The notes: generated by a model from the sequence alone, not told the origin. A DNA stretch of 64,000 nucleotides from Nitrobacter sp. NHB1 (GCF_036964665.1 NZ_JBAMDA010000001.1:1550001-1614000), one strand, 5' to 3'; shown: positions 16,700 through 25,372, counted from the stretch's first letter. Numbers and translations: made by a program.

Positions 16700-18487
16700 T
16701 CAAAGCGTTTTCAAATACTCGAGAAGAGCTTTCTTGTCGGCATCCGGCAGACTCGTCCCAAATTCGTGGCCGCAACGACTATTGCCAGAGTTCAGATCGT
16801 CACAACCGGTCGTCTCGCGAACATGATCGGACTGAGCCTGATTTGAAGCAATACCGACGTTATCCAGGTCATAGTCGGGACCGATCGCAAAACGCTGCTG
16901 CCGCTGGCTTGCAGGCTTAAGCAATTCGGCAAGGCTTGCGACCGAGCCATTGTGCAGGTACGGCGCGGCCGCCCAAATGCCGTGGAGAACCCGGGATTCA
17001 TAGGCGCCCTTCGGGGGCGTCGGGCTTTCAGCATTCATGTCAAGTCGATGCCGGGTTTCGAGAGTTGCAGCGGCGTTAGGAAACCTGAATGCGCCCGGCA
17101 AGTCCTGCAAAACGGAGGGGAGTCGATTGGCATCGACGGGCTCCGAAGTGCTCGCCGCCGCACCGGGTTCGATGGCTTTGCCAAACGTCCGGTGTGACGA
17201 ACTGGTCGCGAAGCTCACGACATGCTCTCCGATCGTGCCTATCACCGAGGTCGATAAGATATTGAACGCGAGGTCTGTTTCCTTCAAAGGCTTCGTCGCG
17301 AACGGAATGTAAGCACCTTTCAGGACACCCGATTTAGCGGTCCATCCCAGGATATCGTATTCACGTGTGTCCGTCCCCACATTCTGAATTGGCGTTGCCC
17401 AAGTCTTCTGAAATGGAAAACGGACTTTTCCGGCTTTCTCACCATGGCATTCCTGACATCCGCCGCTGGCAGTCGGCCGTTCAAAGATCGCCTTGCCCTT
17501 GGCCGCCAATGCGGTATCGACGGACCACGGCCATTTCGGCGGCCCAATCTTCTTCGTTAACTCTTCGAGCTTTTGCAGCCCGTCGAAATTCGCTGAATTA
17601 TTGTTCAAGAAGTCGATAAACAGGCCATCGCGCGTGGGCTGATAGTTACCGAACACGCCCATCACTTCGCCGACATTCCGGGCCAACCCGAGGATATCGC
17701 TCCCGTTGTCCGCGAAGCCCGGCCACTGTGTCTTGTCCTGCTTGGGCGCATTCCAGAGAAAAGGATAACGTACCGGTGCATCGGCTCTGTGAATGTTCTC
17801 CGGAATCAGAAATGACGGCTCTGGGCCGATGCCCAACCCGGTCACGCGATTGAAGATCATGCCAACTGCATCGAGGCGGCCCAGTCCCCATCCGGGATTG
17901 GGAAGCGATCGATCGATAATGGTGTGATAGCGAACGTACCATGCGTCAACGTCGCTCCGTAGCGCGGCGACTTTATCACTGTTAGGCTTAGCGGTCTGGA
18001 GAACAGACGCCGCAAATGCCTGAAACGCAGCATCGTCGGACGTTGCGCGCGCCACCGCCTTATCGAGGTCACCCAGAAACGCTTGGAAATCGACGAGGGC
18101 CGGTCCTCCATCGATACGATATTGCCGATCCCCGACCTTGATCTGGCGGGTGTGACAGGCGGAGCAGGTCATCCCAACGACCTTCGCACCGGTCGGGCCA
18201 GTTGCGTGAAATCCTAATGGAAGCCCGATCGAACCTTCAGGGCCGGGCAAATATCCGTATCGCGCCAAACCGTCGGAAAGAAAGGGAGTGCCATCAGCTC
18301 GCTTTAACGCTTCGAGCCACGCAAAAGGGATGAGTTGCGAGCCTTGATCGCGTGTGTAGAAATCGGTGCGACTGGACGCATCCCAAGCTGGGCCCTGATC
18401 GACGAAAACGGGACCAGACTCATCCGCCAGAGATGGTGCGACAACTGAAAAATTCAGGAGGACAAAGGCCAGAATAAGGGTTCGCAT
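16700..18487 (-). CDS. Exported di-heme c-type cytochrome, RoxA / di-heme peroxidase-like
   Basis: A signal peptide (MRTLILAFVLLNFSVVAPSLA) is followed by two heme sites, CSACH at 108-112 and CQECH at 344-348. The protein is 595 residues, much longer than the 300-350 of the classical di-heme peroxidases. It is close to the size of the rubber oxygenase RoxA/RoxB and their uncharacterised relatives, and the spacing of about 236 residues between hemes also fits them. It acts in the periplasm or outside the cell. Function could be oxidative cleavage of a polymer or isoprenoid, or peroxidase activity. The gene is alone, with no electron-transfer partner beside it. Confidence 0.82.
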   Translation of the reverse strand: MRTLILAFVLLNFSVVAPSLADESGPVFVDQGPAWDASSRTDFYTRDQGSQLIPFAWLEALKRADGTPFLSDGLARYGYLPGPEGSIGLPLGFHATGPTGAKVVGMTCSACHTRQIKVGDRQYRIDGGPALVDFQAFLGDLDKAVARATSDDAAFQAFAASVLQTAKPNSDKVAALRSDVDAWYVRYHTIIDRSLPNPGWGLGRLDAVGMIFNRVTGLGIGPEPSFLIPENIHRADAPVRYPFLWNAPKQDKTQWPGFADNGSDILGLARNVGEVMGVFGNYQPTRDGLFIDFLNNNSANFDGLQKLEELTKKIGPPKWPWSVDTALAAKGKAIFERPTASGGCQECHGEKAGKVRFPFQKTWATPIQNVGTDTREYDILGWTAKSGVLKGAYIPFATKPLKETDLAFNILSTSVIGTIGEHVVSFATSSSHRTFGKAIEPGAAASTSEPVDANRLPSVLQDLPGAFRFPNAAATLETRHRLDMNAESPTPPKGAYESRVLHGIWAAAPYLHNGSVASLAELLKPASQRQQRFAIGPDYDLDNVGIASNQAQSDHVRETTGCDDLNSGNSRCGHEFGTSLPDADKKALLEYLKTL

Positions 18488-19219
18488 ATTTGCTCCTGAG
18501 GCACGCGTTTATGGCTGGTATGACTGGCGTATTGTCAACGCACTGCGGCACGAGACGGATATCGCTGAACGCGCCGCGCAAATATTTCGCACGGATAATA
18601 TTTTCTAGCAAGAGTTGTGATAAACGGAAAATTCTAGTTTAAGCGAATCCAAAGTTGATGAAAATCAGTTGCTCGCGGGGCTCGGTCGGTCGCCTTCGCA
18701 CACGGTCCGAGCAGCGCAGGCAACTCGGAATCGGGAAGACCGGCACTCCCGCTGCAAGTCCGGAAGTTGTGCGCTCTACTGCTCACGCAAGGACGCGCGG
18801 AGGCGACGATGCGATAAGGCTGGCGACCGATGCTATGTATGATGGCTGCTTTGGTCTGTCTGTCATCAGTGCCCACGAGACAAATTGAGGGACTTCACGG
18901 AGGGCGAATTTCTGGTTCATCGTAGCCGCAGGGAGCGAACATGAAACAGAGATCCGGACCCGGGCAAAGTGCCGGCAGAATCCATCTGGACGGACAAAGC
19001 CTCATCGTACTCATGACGGTTGCTCTGGCACTCCGCCAGTCATTGGATGGCTCGTCGGAAATGACATCCAAATCCCTGCGGGAGGGCAATCATCCGATGC
19101 CTTGACGAGGATCGATGCCTGCGATCGTAGCGATCGATACCCACCGCCTATTTGGCATGGTCCGATGCCTTCGCAGCCGTCGATTTTGACCATAACCGTG
19201 GTCTTGCGCCGCCCCGCGC
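18488..19219. other. Long intergenic region ahead of the WD40 cluster
   Basis: Some 730 bases lie between the cytochrome gene start and the palindrome at 19220. They contain one weak small ORF (18941-19105, listed separately) and no RNA gene or repeat that I can recognise. The first hundred bases are relatively AT-rich and probably hold the cytochrome promoter. Confidence 0.4.
18941..19105 (+). CDS. Weak candidate small ORF, 54 aa
   Basis: The ATG at 18941 has CAGGGAG seven bases upstream and runs 54 codons. The product begins MKQRSGPGQSAGRIHLDG and contains a short hydrophobic patch (LIVLMTVALALRQ). There is no family match that I know and the composition is unremarkable, so it may be chance. 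It would sit 225 bases ahead of the WD40 gene. Confidence 0.2.
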   Translation: MKQRSGPGQSAGRIHLDGQSLIVLMTVALALRQSLDGSSEMTSKSLREGNHPMP

Positions 19220-19237
19220 CACTATCGAATGATAGTG
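19220..19237. promoter_or_regulatory. Palindromic operator, site 1 (shared with the luxR gene)
   Basis: CACTATC-GAAT-GATAGTG is a perfect 7-bp inverted repeat about 110 bases before the WD40 start. The same 18-mer, with one loop base changed, lies in front of the LuxR-type regulator at 25354-25371. The size and symmetry suit a GerE/LuxR-type HTH dimer. Confidence 0.7.
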
Positions 19238-19330
19238 TCGGGCGCCGATCGCGCCCGCTAGCGTGCCCTTTCCAGGGGCTGACGCCTTGATCGCCCCCAT
19301 ATGGGCAGTTGCGTGCGACGGGAGGTTGGT

Positions 19331-20848
19331 TTGGCGACGTTCCTGAAACGAATACCGATCCTGTTGGGGTTCTGGCTGGTCACGATCTCCATGATGAGCG
19401 GAGCATTCGCCGCCGACTTCTACGCATCGCGCGTGTTCAGTGTGGATCAGTCCGTCTACGCGGTTCGCTTCAGTCCTGCCGGCCACCACGTCGCGCTTGC
19501 CACCGACGACGGCACGGTCATCTTCGACACGTCGGATGGCAAGCAGGTGGCCAAATTGAAGGGCAAGGCGTCCTCCGTGGTCTGGAGCCCGGACGGCTCG
19601 ATGCTAATGGTGGGGACCGAGGAGGCGCTGCGCTTCTGGAGCACCGCCGATTATTCGAAGGAATTCGCGGCGATCCCCGTGAACGCGCAGACGCTCATCA
19701 TTGGCCTTCCCCGCGAGCCGTTCAGCCCGGACGGCAAGTCCATCGTCGTGCTCAGGCAAGATGACACGGCGGCGGTCTGGCAGATCGAAGGTTCGCGTGA
19801 AGTCGCCATCCTGGATGGGCATTCCGCTCCGTTGACCGATGCCAGCTTCAGTCCCGATGGCAGACGTATCGCCACCGCCGCGGAAGACAAGACCGTGGTT
19901 ATGTGGGACGCCGCCACTGGCAAGAAGATCGCCAGGCTGGAAGGGCATGAGAAGGCCATCGACAAGGTCAGCTTCAGTCCGGATGGAACGCACATCCTGA
20001 CGATAGGACGGGATCAGACCGTGCGGGTCTGGGATGCCGCGAGCGGGCGCGCGATCGCGACGTTGCGGCACCATGCCGACGTTGAATCGGCGGCGTTCGA
20101 CCATGAGGGCAAGCGCATCGTGACCGGCGCGGACGACGGCGTTGCGCGTGTCTTCAATGCTGCCAGCGGCGCGGAGATCGCTACCCTGAAGGAAGACGGC
20201 GTCGAAAAGGTGCTGTCGGCGGGTTTCAGCCCGGACGGCGCTCGCATCGCCACCGGCTCGTCGGACCAGTATGTGCGTATCTGGAACGCCGGCAGCGGCA
20301 AGCAGATCGTCAAGCTGAACGGTCTGTCCGAAGGCTACGGCGTCGGCTTCACCGATGATGCAACGGTCGTGGCGAGACCGCACGGCGCGTTGGGTGTCCT
20401 CTATACCGTGCGACAGTCGCAGGCTGATGTCCGACTTGCGGGCACCGTGGCCGGCATGTGGGCCTTTGGGCCGTCCGATGACGTCGACGCCACTCCGGAT
20501 GTCATGCATCTCATCTGCTCGACCAGTCCCTACATCATCCACCCGGACGGGCTCGTCGAGTATCTTGCCGGCGGCGAAGACGAACTGCTTGAACCCCGCC
20601 AGTTCATGCGCTGCAAGGCCGACATGTCATGCGATGTGTTCGAAGGCGCGCCGCATTCGCTGGCGGCCGATCCTTTGGACAAGGCGACGTTCAAGCTGGC
20701 CAACGGCAAGGGCACAATGTGCATGGCCAGCGACTCCGGCAACTGCCAGACCCTTCGCAAATGCACGAAGCTGGAATGGGGCGACGCGGCGCGCGCCAGC
20801 GGTCATGCCGAGCAATGGGACAAGCTGTATGCGGCCTCTGCCAACTGA
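19331..20848 (+). CDS. Exported WD40-repeat protein
   Basis: A TTG at 19331, with GGGAGG five bases upstream, gives an N-terminus that is at once a signal peptide (ATFLKRIPILLGFWLVTIS, then AFA). The ATG at 19301 would add ten odd residues. At least six WD40 blades follow, recognisable by FSPDG and by endings such as VVMWDAATGKKIARLEGH, VRVWDAASG and VRIWNAGSG. The last roughly 150 residues are a separate Cys-containing domain (CSTSPYIIHPDG ... CKADMSCDVF ... MCMASDSGNCQTLRKC) that I do not recognise. It is probably a periplasmic scaffold. It is first of seven same-strand genes and overlaps the next by 20 bases. Confidence 0.85.
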   Translation: MATFLKRIPILLGFWLVTISMMSGAFAADFYASRVFSVDQSVYAVRFSPAGHHVALATDDGTVIFDTSDGKQVAKLKGKASSVVWSPDGSMLMVGTEEALRFWSTADYSKEFAAIPVNAQTLIIGLPREPFSPDGKSIVVLRQDDTAAVWQIEGSREVAILDGHSAPLTDASFSPDGRRIATAAEDKTVVMWDAATGKKIARLEGHEKAIDKVSFSPDGTHILTIGRDQTVRVWDAASGRAIATLRHHADVESAAFDHEGKRIVTGADDGVARVFNAASGAEIATLKEDGVEKVLSAGFSPDGARIATGSSDQYVRIWNAGSGKQIVKLNGLSEGYGVGFTDDATVVARPHGALGVLYTVRQSQADVRLAGTVAGMWAFGPSDDVDATPDVMHLICSTSPYIIHPDGLVEYLAGGEDELLEPRQFMRCKADMSCDVFEGAPHSLAADPLDKATFKLANGKGTMCMASDSGNCQTLRKCTKLEWGDAARASGHAEQWDKLYAASAN

Positions 20849-21185
20849 AATACGCAAATTGATCGTGTTTGTCGTCACAATCGCGATTGCCGCCTACGCG
20901 ATACATGGCCTCATCGCCGATGATCTGGTCATGCCCTACCATTGGAGAACTCCAGTCAAACATTGGGGGTCTCTCCATTTACGCGGAATGTGGGCAATCG
21001 GCGGTTCGGTTTGCCTCCTGCTTGGCGCCTCCGGTCTCGCCATTCTGGCTTACGGCGTCATCGGCACGAAACCGGGCGCAGATCCCAGAGCGAGATTCTA
21101 CAGAAATCTGGCCACTCCATTGATCTGCATCGGCGCTGTGTTCTTCCTCGGAATATCATGGTTCGCTCAGTGGTTTGTTCGATGA
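20829..21185 (+). CDS. Hypothetical membrane protein, 118 aa
   Basis: The start ATG lies inside the last codons of the WD40 gene, with GGGACAAG upstream, so the two are probably coupled. The product has three hydrophobic helices: IRKLIVFVVTIAIAAYAIHGL, then GGSVCLLLGASGLAILAYGVI and NLATPLICIGAVFFLGISWF. The loops are short and the N-terminus is cytoplasmic by charge. No family is known to me. Its position between the WD40 protein and an exported protein suggests a membrane part of the same apparatus. Confidence 0.65.
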   Translation: MRPLPTEIRKLIVFVVTIAIAAYAIHGLIADDLVMPYHWRTPVKHWGSLHLRGMWAIGGSVCLLLGASGLAILAYGVIGTKPGADPRARFYRNLATPLICIGAVFFLGISWFAQWFVR

Positions 21186-21256
21186 GGATCATCAGCGTGG
21201 CCGCGCCGATCGGTGGAGTAAACAGTTCGCCTCGGCAAGGAGGAATCAGAGGTGCA

Positions 21257-21862
21257 ATGCGGATAGCGGCTGCGATTCTCTTTTCGACGATGGTCATCAC
21301 CGCTGCTTCGGCCGATTCGGCCAGCGCAGCGCAAAACCGCTTTACCTCCATCGCTAACAAAGATTGCAAGTTTGCGCCGATCGGCCACGAACCGGGCGAG
21401 GAGGACGATCAGCTCAAGACCTGCCCCGGGCTGGGGGGAGCAAAAGTGTTGGTCAACGCGTTTGAAACACGACTGCGGATTGGTTTCGTATGGCCGAAGG
21501 GCGGTCGACCCGGAAAACCGATTTGGGTAGTCGAAGCTTGGAGCGCGGATTTCGTGATCGACTGGCGCGGCGCGAAAGGACCGAAAGACTTTGTTCCCCA
21601 TGCTGCAATCGTGCGAATGAAGTTCGCTAGGAATGGCGGGCCAGAGGTCGGCGATCAGGTGCTCGCCGTCATCCGCGTCGCGCATGACTCCGCTTGCCTG
21701 ATGGGCGCTGTCGATATCGGAGCAAACAGAAACGCTAACGAGCTGGCGCATGCGCTTGCCGATGCTGCGCCGAACTTTGCTTGCAACAAGGATAAGCCCG
21801 TTATCGACGGAGTGAAAACGCCCGCAGCGGAGGAAATCGCGCGAGGTATCGCAGAACAATGA
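21257..21862 (+). CDS. Hypothetical exported protein, 201 aa
   Basis: The ATG at 21257 starts a signal peptide (MRIAAAILFSTMVITAASA) after GGAGG and AGAGG. The mature part contains four cysteines that could pair (DCKFAP, KTCPGLGG, SACLMGAV, NFACNKDK). It is beta-rich around VEAWSADFVIDW and HAAIVRMKFA. A helix near the end (NANELAHALADAAPNFAC) resembles the end of small periplasmic ligand-binding proteins, but I cannot name the family. The stop overlaps the next start (ATGA), marking an operon. Confidence 0.7.
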   Translation: MRIAAAILFSTMVITAASADSASAAQNRFTSIANKDCKFAPIGHEPGEEDDQLKTCPGLGGAKVLVNAFETRLRIGFVWPKGGRPGKPIWVVEAWSADFVIDWRGAKGPKDFVPHAAIVRMKFARNGGPEVGDQVLAVIRVAHDSACLMGAVDIGANRNANELAHALADAAPNFACNKDKPVIDGVKTPAAEEIARGIAEQ

Positions 21863-22599
21863 GTGCGTGGTCCACCATTGGCCGCAACCGAATGCTTCTC
21901 GGCCTGGGACTGCTCCTCGGCATTGGTGCTCCAAGCGCCGTTGCGGCAGGCTCATGCACGCCGGAGAACAAAACCATCGTCTGCCGCGGCGAAGGCCGAA
22001 CGATCCGGGTGATCGCCGAAACAACCTCACCATCGGCGCGCTACGCCATCGGATGGATCGTGCCCGCCGTGGCAGCCAAGGAATTTGAACGCAACCCCGA
22101 GGACGGATCGCTGGTGCTTCCGGGCGGCGAGCCGGAAAATGTTGTTGTTCGTCTGCGTGACGGCGCTGTCATTGTGACAACACAGAGCAAGCATTTCGGC
22201 GATCACGCACGATACAATCACCGGGAAATCAGCGCGATCTGGTCGGCCGATGAAAAACTGCTTCTCGTCTGGTCCAACGATAAATGGGAAACGCTCGCGT
22301 CCGAAGCCTTCCACCTCAATGGCCGCGGTGAGCTGACGGGCCGGGACGACGTGCTAGCGCTGGCGCGGCATATCGGCAAGGAACACCTGTCTCGTCGGCA
22401 AAATATCGACGAGGTCGATCTGTACGAGCCACTCATTCTCAAGGAGCGATTGAGCGGCAAGGGTCGGGTGGAAGTCGTAACCGCGTTAGTAATAGCGGGA
22501 TCGGAGAACGGCTTCACCTTCACGATAACCCTGAAGTCCCCTGGCAAGCCGGGGGCGCAGCCTTTGCGTGTCCTTCATGTCGGGACGCCCAGAAAATGA
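21859..22599 (+). CDS. Hypothetical exported protein, 246 aa
   Basis: A signal peptide (RMLLGLGLLLGIGAPSAVAA) is followed by a two-Cys N-terminal segment (SCTPENKTIVCRGEGRT) and alternating strands such as YAIGWIVPA, GEPENVVVRLRDGAVIVTT, ISAIWSADEKLLLVWSND and GFTFTITLKS. This hints at a beta-propeller or beta-sandwich, and the IWSADEKLLLVW string is like a degenerate WD/propeller blade. It overlaps its neighbour upstream by four bases, and its own stop overlaps a possible ATG of the next gene. No family recognised. Confidence 0.7.
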   Translation: MSAWSTIGRNRMLLGLGLLLGIGAPSAVAAGSCTPENKTIVCRGEGRTIRVIAETTSPSARYAIGWIVPAVAAKEFERNPEDGSLVLPGGEPENVVVRLRDGAVIVTTQSKHFGDHARYNHREISAIWSADEKLLLVWSNDKWETLASEAFHLNGRGELTGRDDVLALARHIGKEHLSRRQNIDEVDLYEPLILKERLSGKGRVEVVTALVIAGSENGFTFTITLKSPGKPGAQPLRVLHVGTPRK

Positions 22600-22625
22600 C
22601 TTCGTCTCTGACGAGGAGAAATCGC

Positions 22626-23036
22626 ATGAATATGCCCGTGGCATTGGCATCGGCTTTGATTCTTGCATCCTTGACAACATCGCCGGCCTTGGCGTCCGGC
22701 GATTGCGTCTACTTCGGTTATAACAAGGGTTCGCCTGATGTTTTCAAGTTCGTGAAGTGGGAGTTCGGCAAGCGCGAGGGGCGCTGGCTGAAGGTCAACC
22801 TGACACTGCACAACAACCTGAAACAAACGGTCAAATGGTTTCAATTGACCATGCTGGCAGACGGGCATTCGATCAGCCTCAACACGACGCAAACGCTCCC
22901 CGCTGAGAGCGATACGCTGATAACCGCCGAGTACGAGATGTCGAATGGAACTGCCGCCGAATTTCAGAAGCTTACGCCATTGATCTGTGTTCGCTCGACA
23001 GAAGATGAGAAAGGCGACAAGCAAAATTACGAGTGA
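22626..23036 (+). CDS. Hypothetical exported protein, 136 aa
   Basis: I take the ATG at 22626, eight bases after GAGGAG, rather than an ATG at 22596 overlapping the previous stop. Either start leads into a signal peptide (PVALASALILASLTTSPALASG). The mature protein has a beta-sandwich feel (WLKVNLTLHNNLKQTVKWFQLTMLADG), like small periplasmic immunoglobulin-like proteins that describe interactions of newly made chains. Two Cys (GDCVYFG, LICVRS) may form a disulfide. Function unknown; same operon direction. Confidence 0.68.
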   Translation: MNMPVALASALILASLTTSPALASGDCVYFGYNKGSPDVFKFVKWEFGKREGRWLKVNLTLHNNLKQTVKWFQLTMLADGHSISLNTTQTLPAESDTLITAEYEMSNGTAAEFQKLTPLICVRSTEDEKGDKQNYE

Positions 23037-23090
23037 GAGTCTCGTGCCGGCCCGGAGCGGGCCAAGCCCCATACCGTAGGAAAACCGACA

Positions 23091-23504
23091 ATGAACAGCC
23101 TGGTCCGAATTATTCTCGTTGCCATTTTATTGAGCCCGGCGGCCACTGTCGCTCAGGCATCGAAGAAAGCCGCCGTGCCGCACGCCATGCAGACGGAGTT
23201 TGAAAGATTCATCGCAAAGTTTCGAGCGGCTCTGAAAGCCGACGATTCAGCCGCCGTCGCCGGCATGACCAAGCTGCCTTTCATGGAGGACAAGACTTAC
23301 TCCGATGCCGCGCAATTTCGTGCGAAGGCCTATCCAGAGTTCTTCACCAAGAATAATCGCGCCTGCATCCAGCGCAAGAAAGCCGTCTATGATCGCGATG
23401 AGGAGAAGAACGACAACTACCATATCTCCTGCTACGAGAATATCTTCACCTTCACCAGGACCAAGGCGGGATTTCTGTTCACGGACGTCAGCGTGAATGA
23501 TTAG
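23091..23504 (+). CDS. Hypothetical exported protein, 137 aa
   Basis: A signal peptide (SLVRIILVAILLSPAATVAQA) precedes a compact alpha+beta domain. There are helices MQTEFERFIAKFRAALKADD and YSDAAQFRAKAYPEFFTKN, then strands around KAVYDRDEEKNDNYHISCYENIFTFTRTKAGFLFTDVSV. This order of helices then a bent sheet is like the NTF2/SnoaL fold, so a small ligand-binding role is possible. Two cysteines (ACIQ, SCYE) could pair. Fifth gene after the WD40 protein in the same direction. Confidence 0.68.
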   Translation: MNSLVRIILVAILLSPAATVAQASKKAAVPHAMQTEFERFIAKFRAALKADDSAAVAGMTKLPFMEDKTYSDAAQFRAKAYPEFFTKNNRACIQRKKAVYDRDEEKNDNYHISCYENIFTFTRTKAGFLFTDVSVND

Positions 23505-23544
23505 CCGGGCAACTGCTTTAGCGCTTCGATAGCTGGCTTGGCCA

Positions 23545-24180
23545 ATGATCGATAACATAGAGCCAAGTTCTGACCGAAACATCCTCGGAACTGCGCCGTG
23601 GCTCCGCGCGCTTCGTGCGTTTTCACTGGCGGCACGGCTCGGCGCCAGCCTGTTCCTGGGCACCATGATCGGGGTGGCAGGCGGCGCTGTCTTTCCGGCG
23701 CTCACTCATATCGCCGCGCCGTTGATCTGTAGCGGCAAGTTGGAAACGGCGTCGTCCCCATACTCCTATAAGCCGGGGCAATATGGCGTCACTCGCGAAC
23801 TCTTTTGCATCAGCGATGACGGATCGCGGCAACCGATGACCGCAAGAGGCCTGTTCTTTTCCAGCCTTATCTACGCCGTCGCACTGTTCGCCCTGTGGCC
23901 ACTGCTCATGTTGCCGTTCCGGTACTTGCTGTCACGGGGCGCACGAAGGGCTGGCTCCTACGTCGAGGACAAGCTGGGTGGGATCGCCTCATCCGAGACC
24001 ATAACATCCGCTTGGGCACGCCACATAAAGGGAGTTCGAATCGAGACCGTTCGGCAGCCGGCTCCCGCCGCCGACACGATTGAGGATCGTCTCCGTGAAC
24101 TTGCCCGATTGAGGGACGTCGGCGCGATTACACGGGAGGACTACGAGACCCGGAAGCGAGAAATACTCTCTGAACTGTAG
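23545..24180 (+). CDS. Membrane protein with C-terminal SHOCT domain
   Basis: There are two membrane helices, LGASLFLGTMIGVAGGAVFPAL near residue 35 and LIYAVALFALWPLLMLPFRYLL near 115. A cysteine-bearing external loop (PLICSGKLET ... RELFCISDDG) lies between them. The C-terminal 30 residues (DTIEDRLRELARLRDVGAITREDYETRKREILSEL) are a textbook SHOCT oligomerisation motif, facing the cytoplasm. SHOCT modules mediate self-association and are common at the ends of membrane or nuclease proteins. It is the last gene of the cluster and converges on the luxR gene, 47 bases away. Confidence 0.78.
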   Translation: MIDNIEPSSDRNILGTAPWLRALRAFSLAARLGASLFLGTMIGVAGGAVFPALTHIAAPLICSGKLETASSPYSYKPGQYGVTRELFCISDDGSRQPMTARGLFFSSLIYAVALFALWPLLMLPFRYLLSRGARRAGSYVEDKLGGIASSETITSAWARHIKGVRIETVRQPAPAADTIEDRLRELARLRDVGAITREDYETRKREILSEL

Positions 24181-24227
24181 CCGCCGCTGCTTACGCCAAT
24201 TCAGGTTCTGGAACCTGTGACCTCGCT

Positions 24228-25313
24228 TCAATGTACGGCCGAAAGGCACAGCGCGACAAGCTGGGCCTGCGAGCCCGTAGCGGTCTTGCTGAAGATGCGG
24301 TTCAGGTGGCCGCGGACGTTGCCAAGAGAAATTCCCAGTTTGGCCGCGATTTCCGCCGGATCTTCTCCTGCCACCAGCAGCACGATGATGTCGGTCTCGC
24401 GTGGCGTCAGCCCGAAGGCGCGGCACAATCCGGATATGCCGGCCGGAACTGGCCTGTCGGGATCGTCCATGAACAAAATCGTCGCCGTCGCCCCGAAGGT
24501 CGAGATTGCCCGATCTCCCATGGCGGGCATCCGTACGGCGCGGACCGCCAATGGCCGTGACGTCTTGCGACGGATAAGCGTGATCGCGCCCGAACTCTCG
24601 TCGATGATCCTGGCCAGTCGCTGGTTTTCGATGTCGCCGGCGCCCCAAAGTATCGCAGGCTGCGTCAGCAGTTTTCCGGAATGAGCGAGAACCTGCTCCC
24701 CCGCCTGGTTAGCGTGAAGAACCTGCCGGTGCGCGTCGAGGAAAATCACGGCCGTCGATAGCTCGTCGAGCGTGGCCTCTAGTGTCGTGACCCTATCCTC
24801 AAGCAAGCGTATGTGCCGCTTCAGGCTCAAAGCCGAAGTGAGCGCCGGCAGGAGGTGCGTCAACACCGCTTTCTCGGCGTCCGAGAACGGCCGCCCTGAC
24901 CGGCTTCGGCAGGCGGCGACAAAGCCGCCGGATGTCGTGCATGCGACCGCCGCGTGATGCCCGCCCATTGGTCTGATCGCACCCTCGAACACCGCCAGCC
25001 GACACAGGACCGCCAACGGCACCGCCTCATCCTGCGCAACCATCCTGCCCTTGGGCAGCAGGCGCGAAAGCACCGCCACATCGGCCGGATAGGCGGCCAG
25101 CGCTTTTATGCTTTCTTCGGCGACGCCACTGCCCCAGGCGAGCGGCGTGACGCGCGGATAAGGGTCGTCCATATCTTGATCTTGGGGGAGAATAGCGACG
25201 AGATGATCGGCGCGCACCGTGTCGACGATCGCCGCAAGCCCCTCGTCCCAGGCTGCCGCGTCCAGTACCCCCTGCATGACAAGGCGTCCGATCCTGGAGA
25301 CGGCATTGCCCAT
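24228..25313 (-). CDS. LuxR-type (GerE HTH) transcriptional regulator
   Basis: The C-terminal 60 residues (302-361) are a GerE helix-turn-helix: LTPRETDIIVLLVAGEDPAEI followed by AAKLGISLGNVRGHLNRIFSKT. The N-terminal 290 residues have no autoinducer or receiver domain but look PAS-like around STAVIFLDAHRQVLHANQAGEQVL, a shape seen in stand-alone LuxR regulators of this group. The start at 25313 (GCGAGGAGATGCCCT ahead) is chosen over ATG-like codons further upstream. A perfect palindrome lies 40-60 bases in front and also heads the WD40 cluster, so it probably regulates itself and that cluster. The signal sensed is unknown. Confidence 0.88.
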   Translation of the reverse strand: MGNAVSRIGRLVMQGVLDAAAWDEGLAAIVDTVRADHLVAILPQDQDMDDPYPRVTPLAWGSGVAEESIKALAAYPADVAVLSRLLPKGRMVAQDEAVPLAVLCRLAVFEGAIRPMGGHHAAVACTTSGGFVAACRSRSGRPFSDAEKAVLTHLLPALTSALSLKRHIRLLEDRVTTLEATLDELSTAVIFLDAHRQVLHANQAGEQVLAHSGKLLTQPAILWGAGDIENQRLARIIDESSGAITLIRRKTSRPLAVRAVRMPAMGDRAISTFGATATILFMDDPDRPVPAGISGLCRAFGLTPRETDIIVLLVAGEDPAEIAAKLGISLGNVRGHLNRIFSKTATGSQAQLVALCLSAVH

Positions 25314-25352
25314 AGGGCATCTCCTCGCGCGCCGCCCTCTCAAACCGGGCGG

Positions 25353-25372
25353 CCACTATCGGATGATAGTGG
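25353..25372. promoter_or_regulatory. Palindromic operator, site 2, upstream of luxR
   Basis: CCACTATC-GGAT-GATAGTGG is a perfect 8-bp inverted repeat. It matches site 1 at 19220-19237 in 17 of 18 shared bases. It lies between the luxR gene and a decayed exported-protein gene on the other strand, so it may once have served both. Confidence 0.7.

Noticed and set aside
18655-18888. A 77-codon ORF after the cytochrome gene
   Set aside because: No ribosome site and no domain; the product looks like random sequence.
19331-20848. WD40 protein as a toxin or STAND-type defence protein
   Set aside because: There is no NTPase, TIR, nuclease or protease domain, and the N-terminus is a signal peptide, so a cytoplasmic defence role is unlikely.
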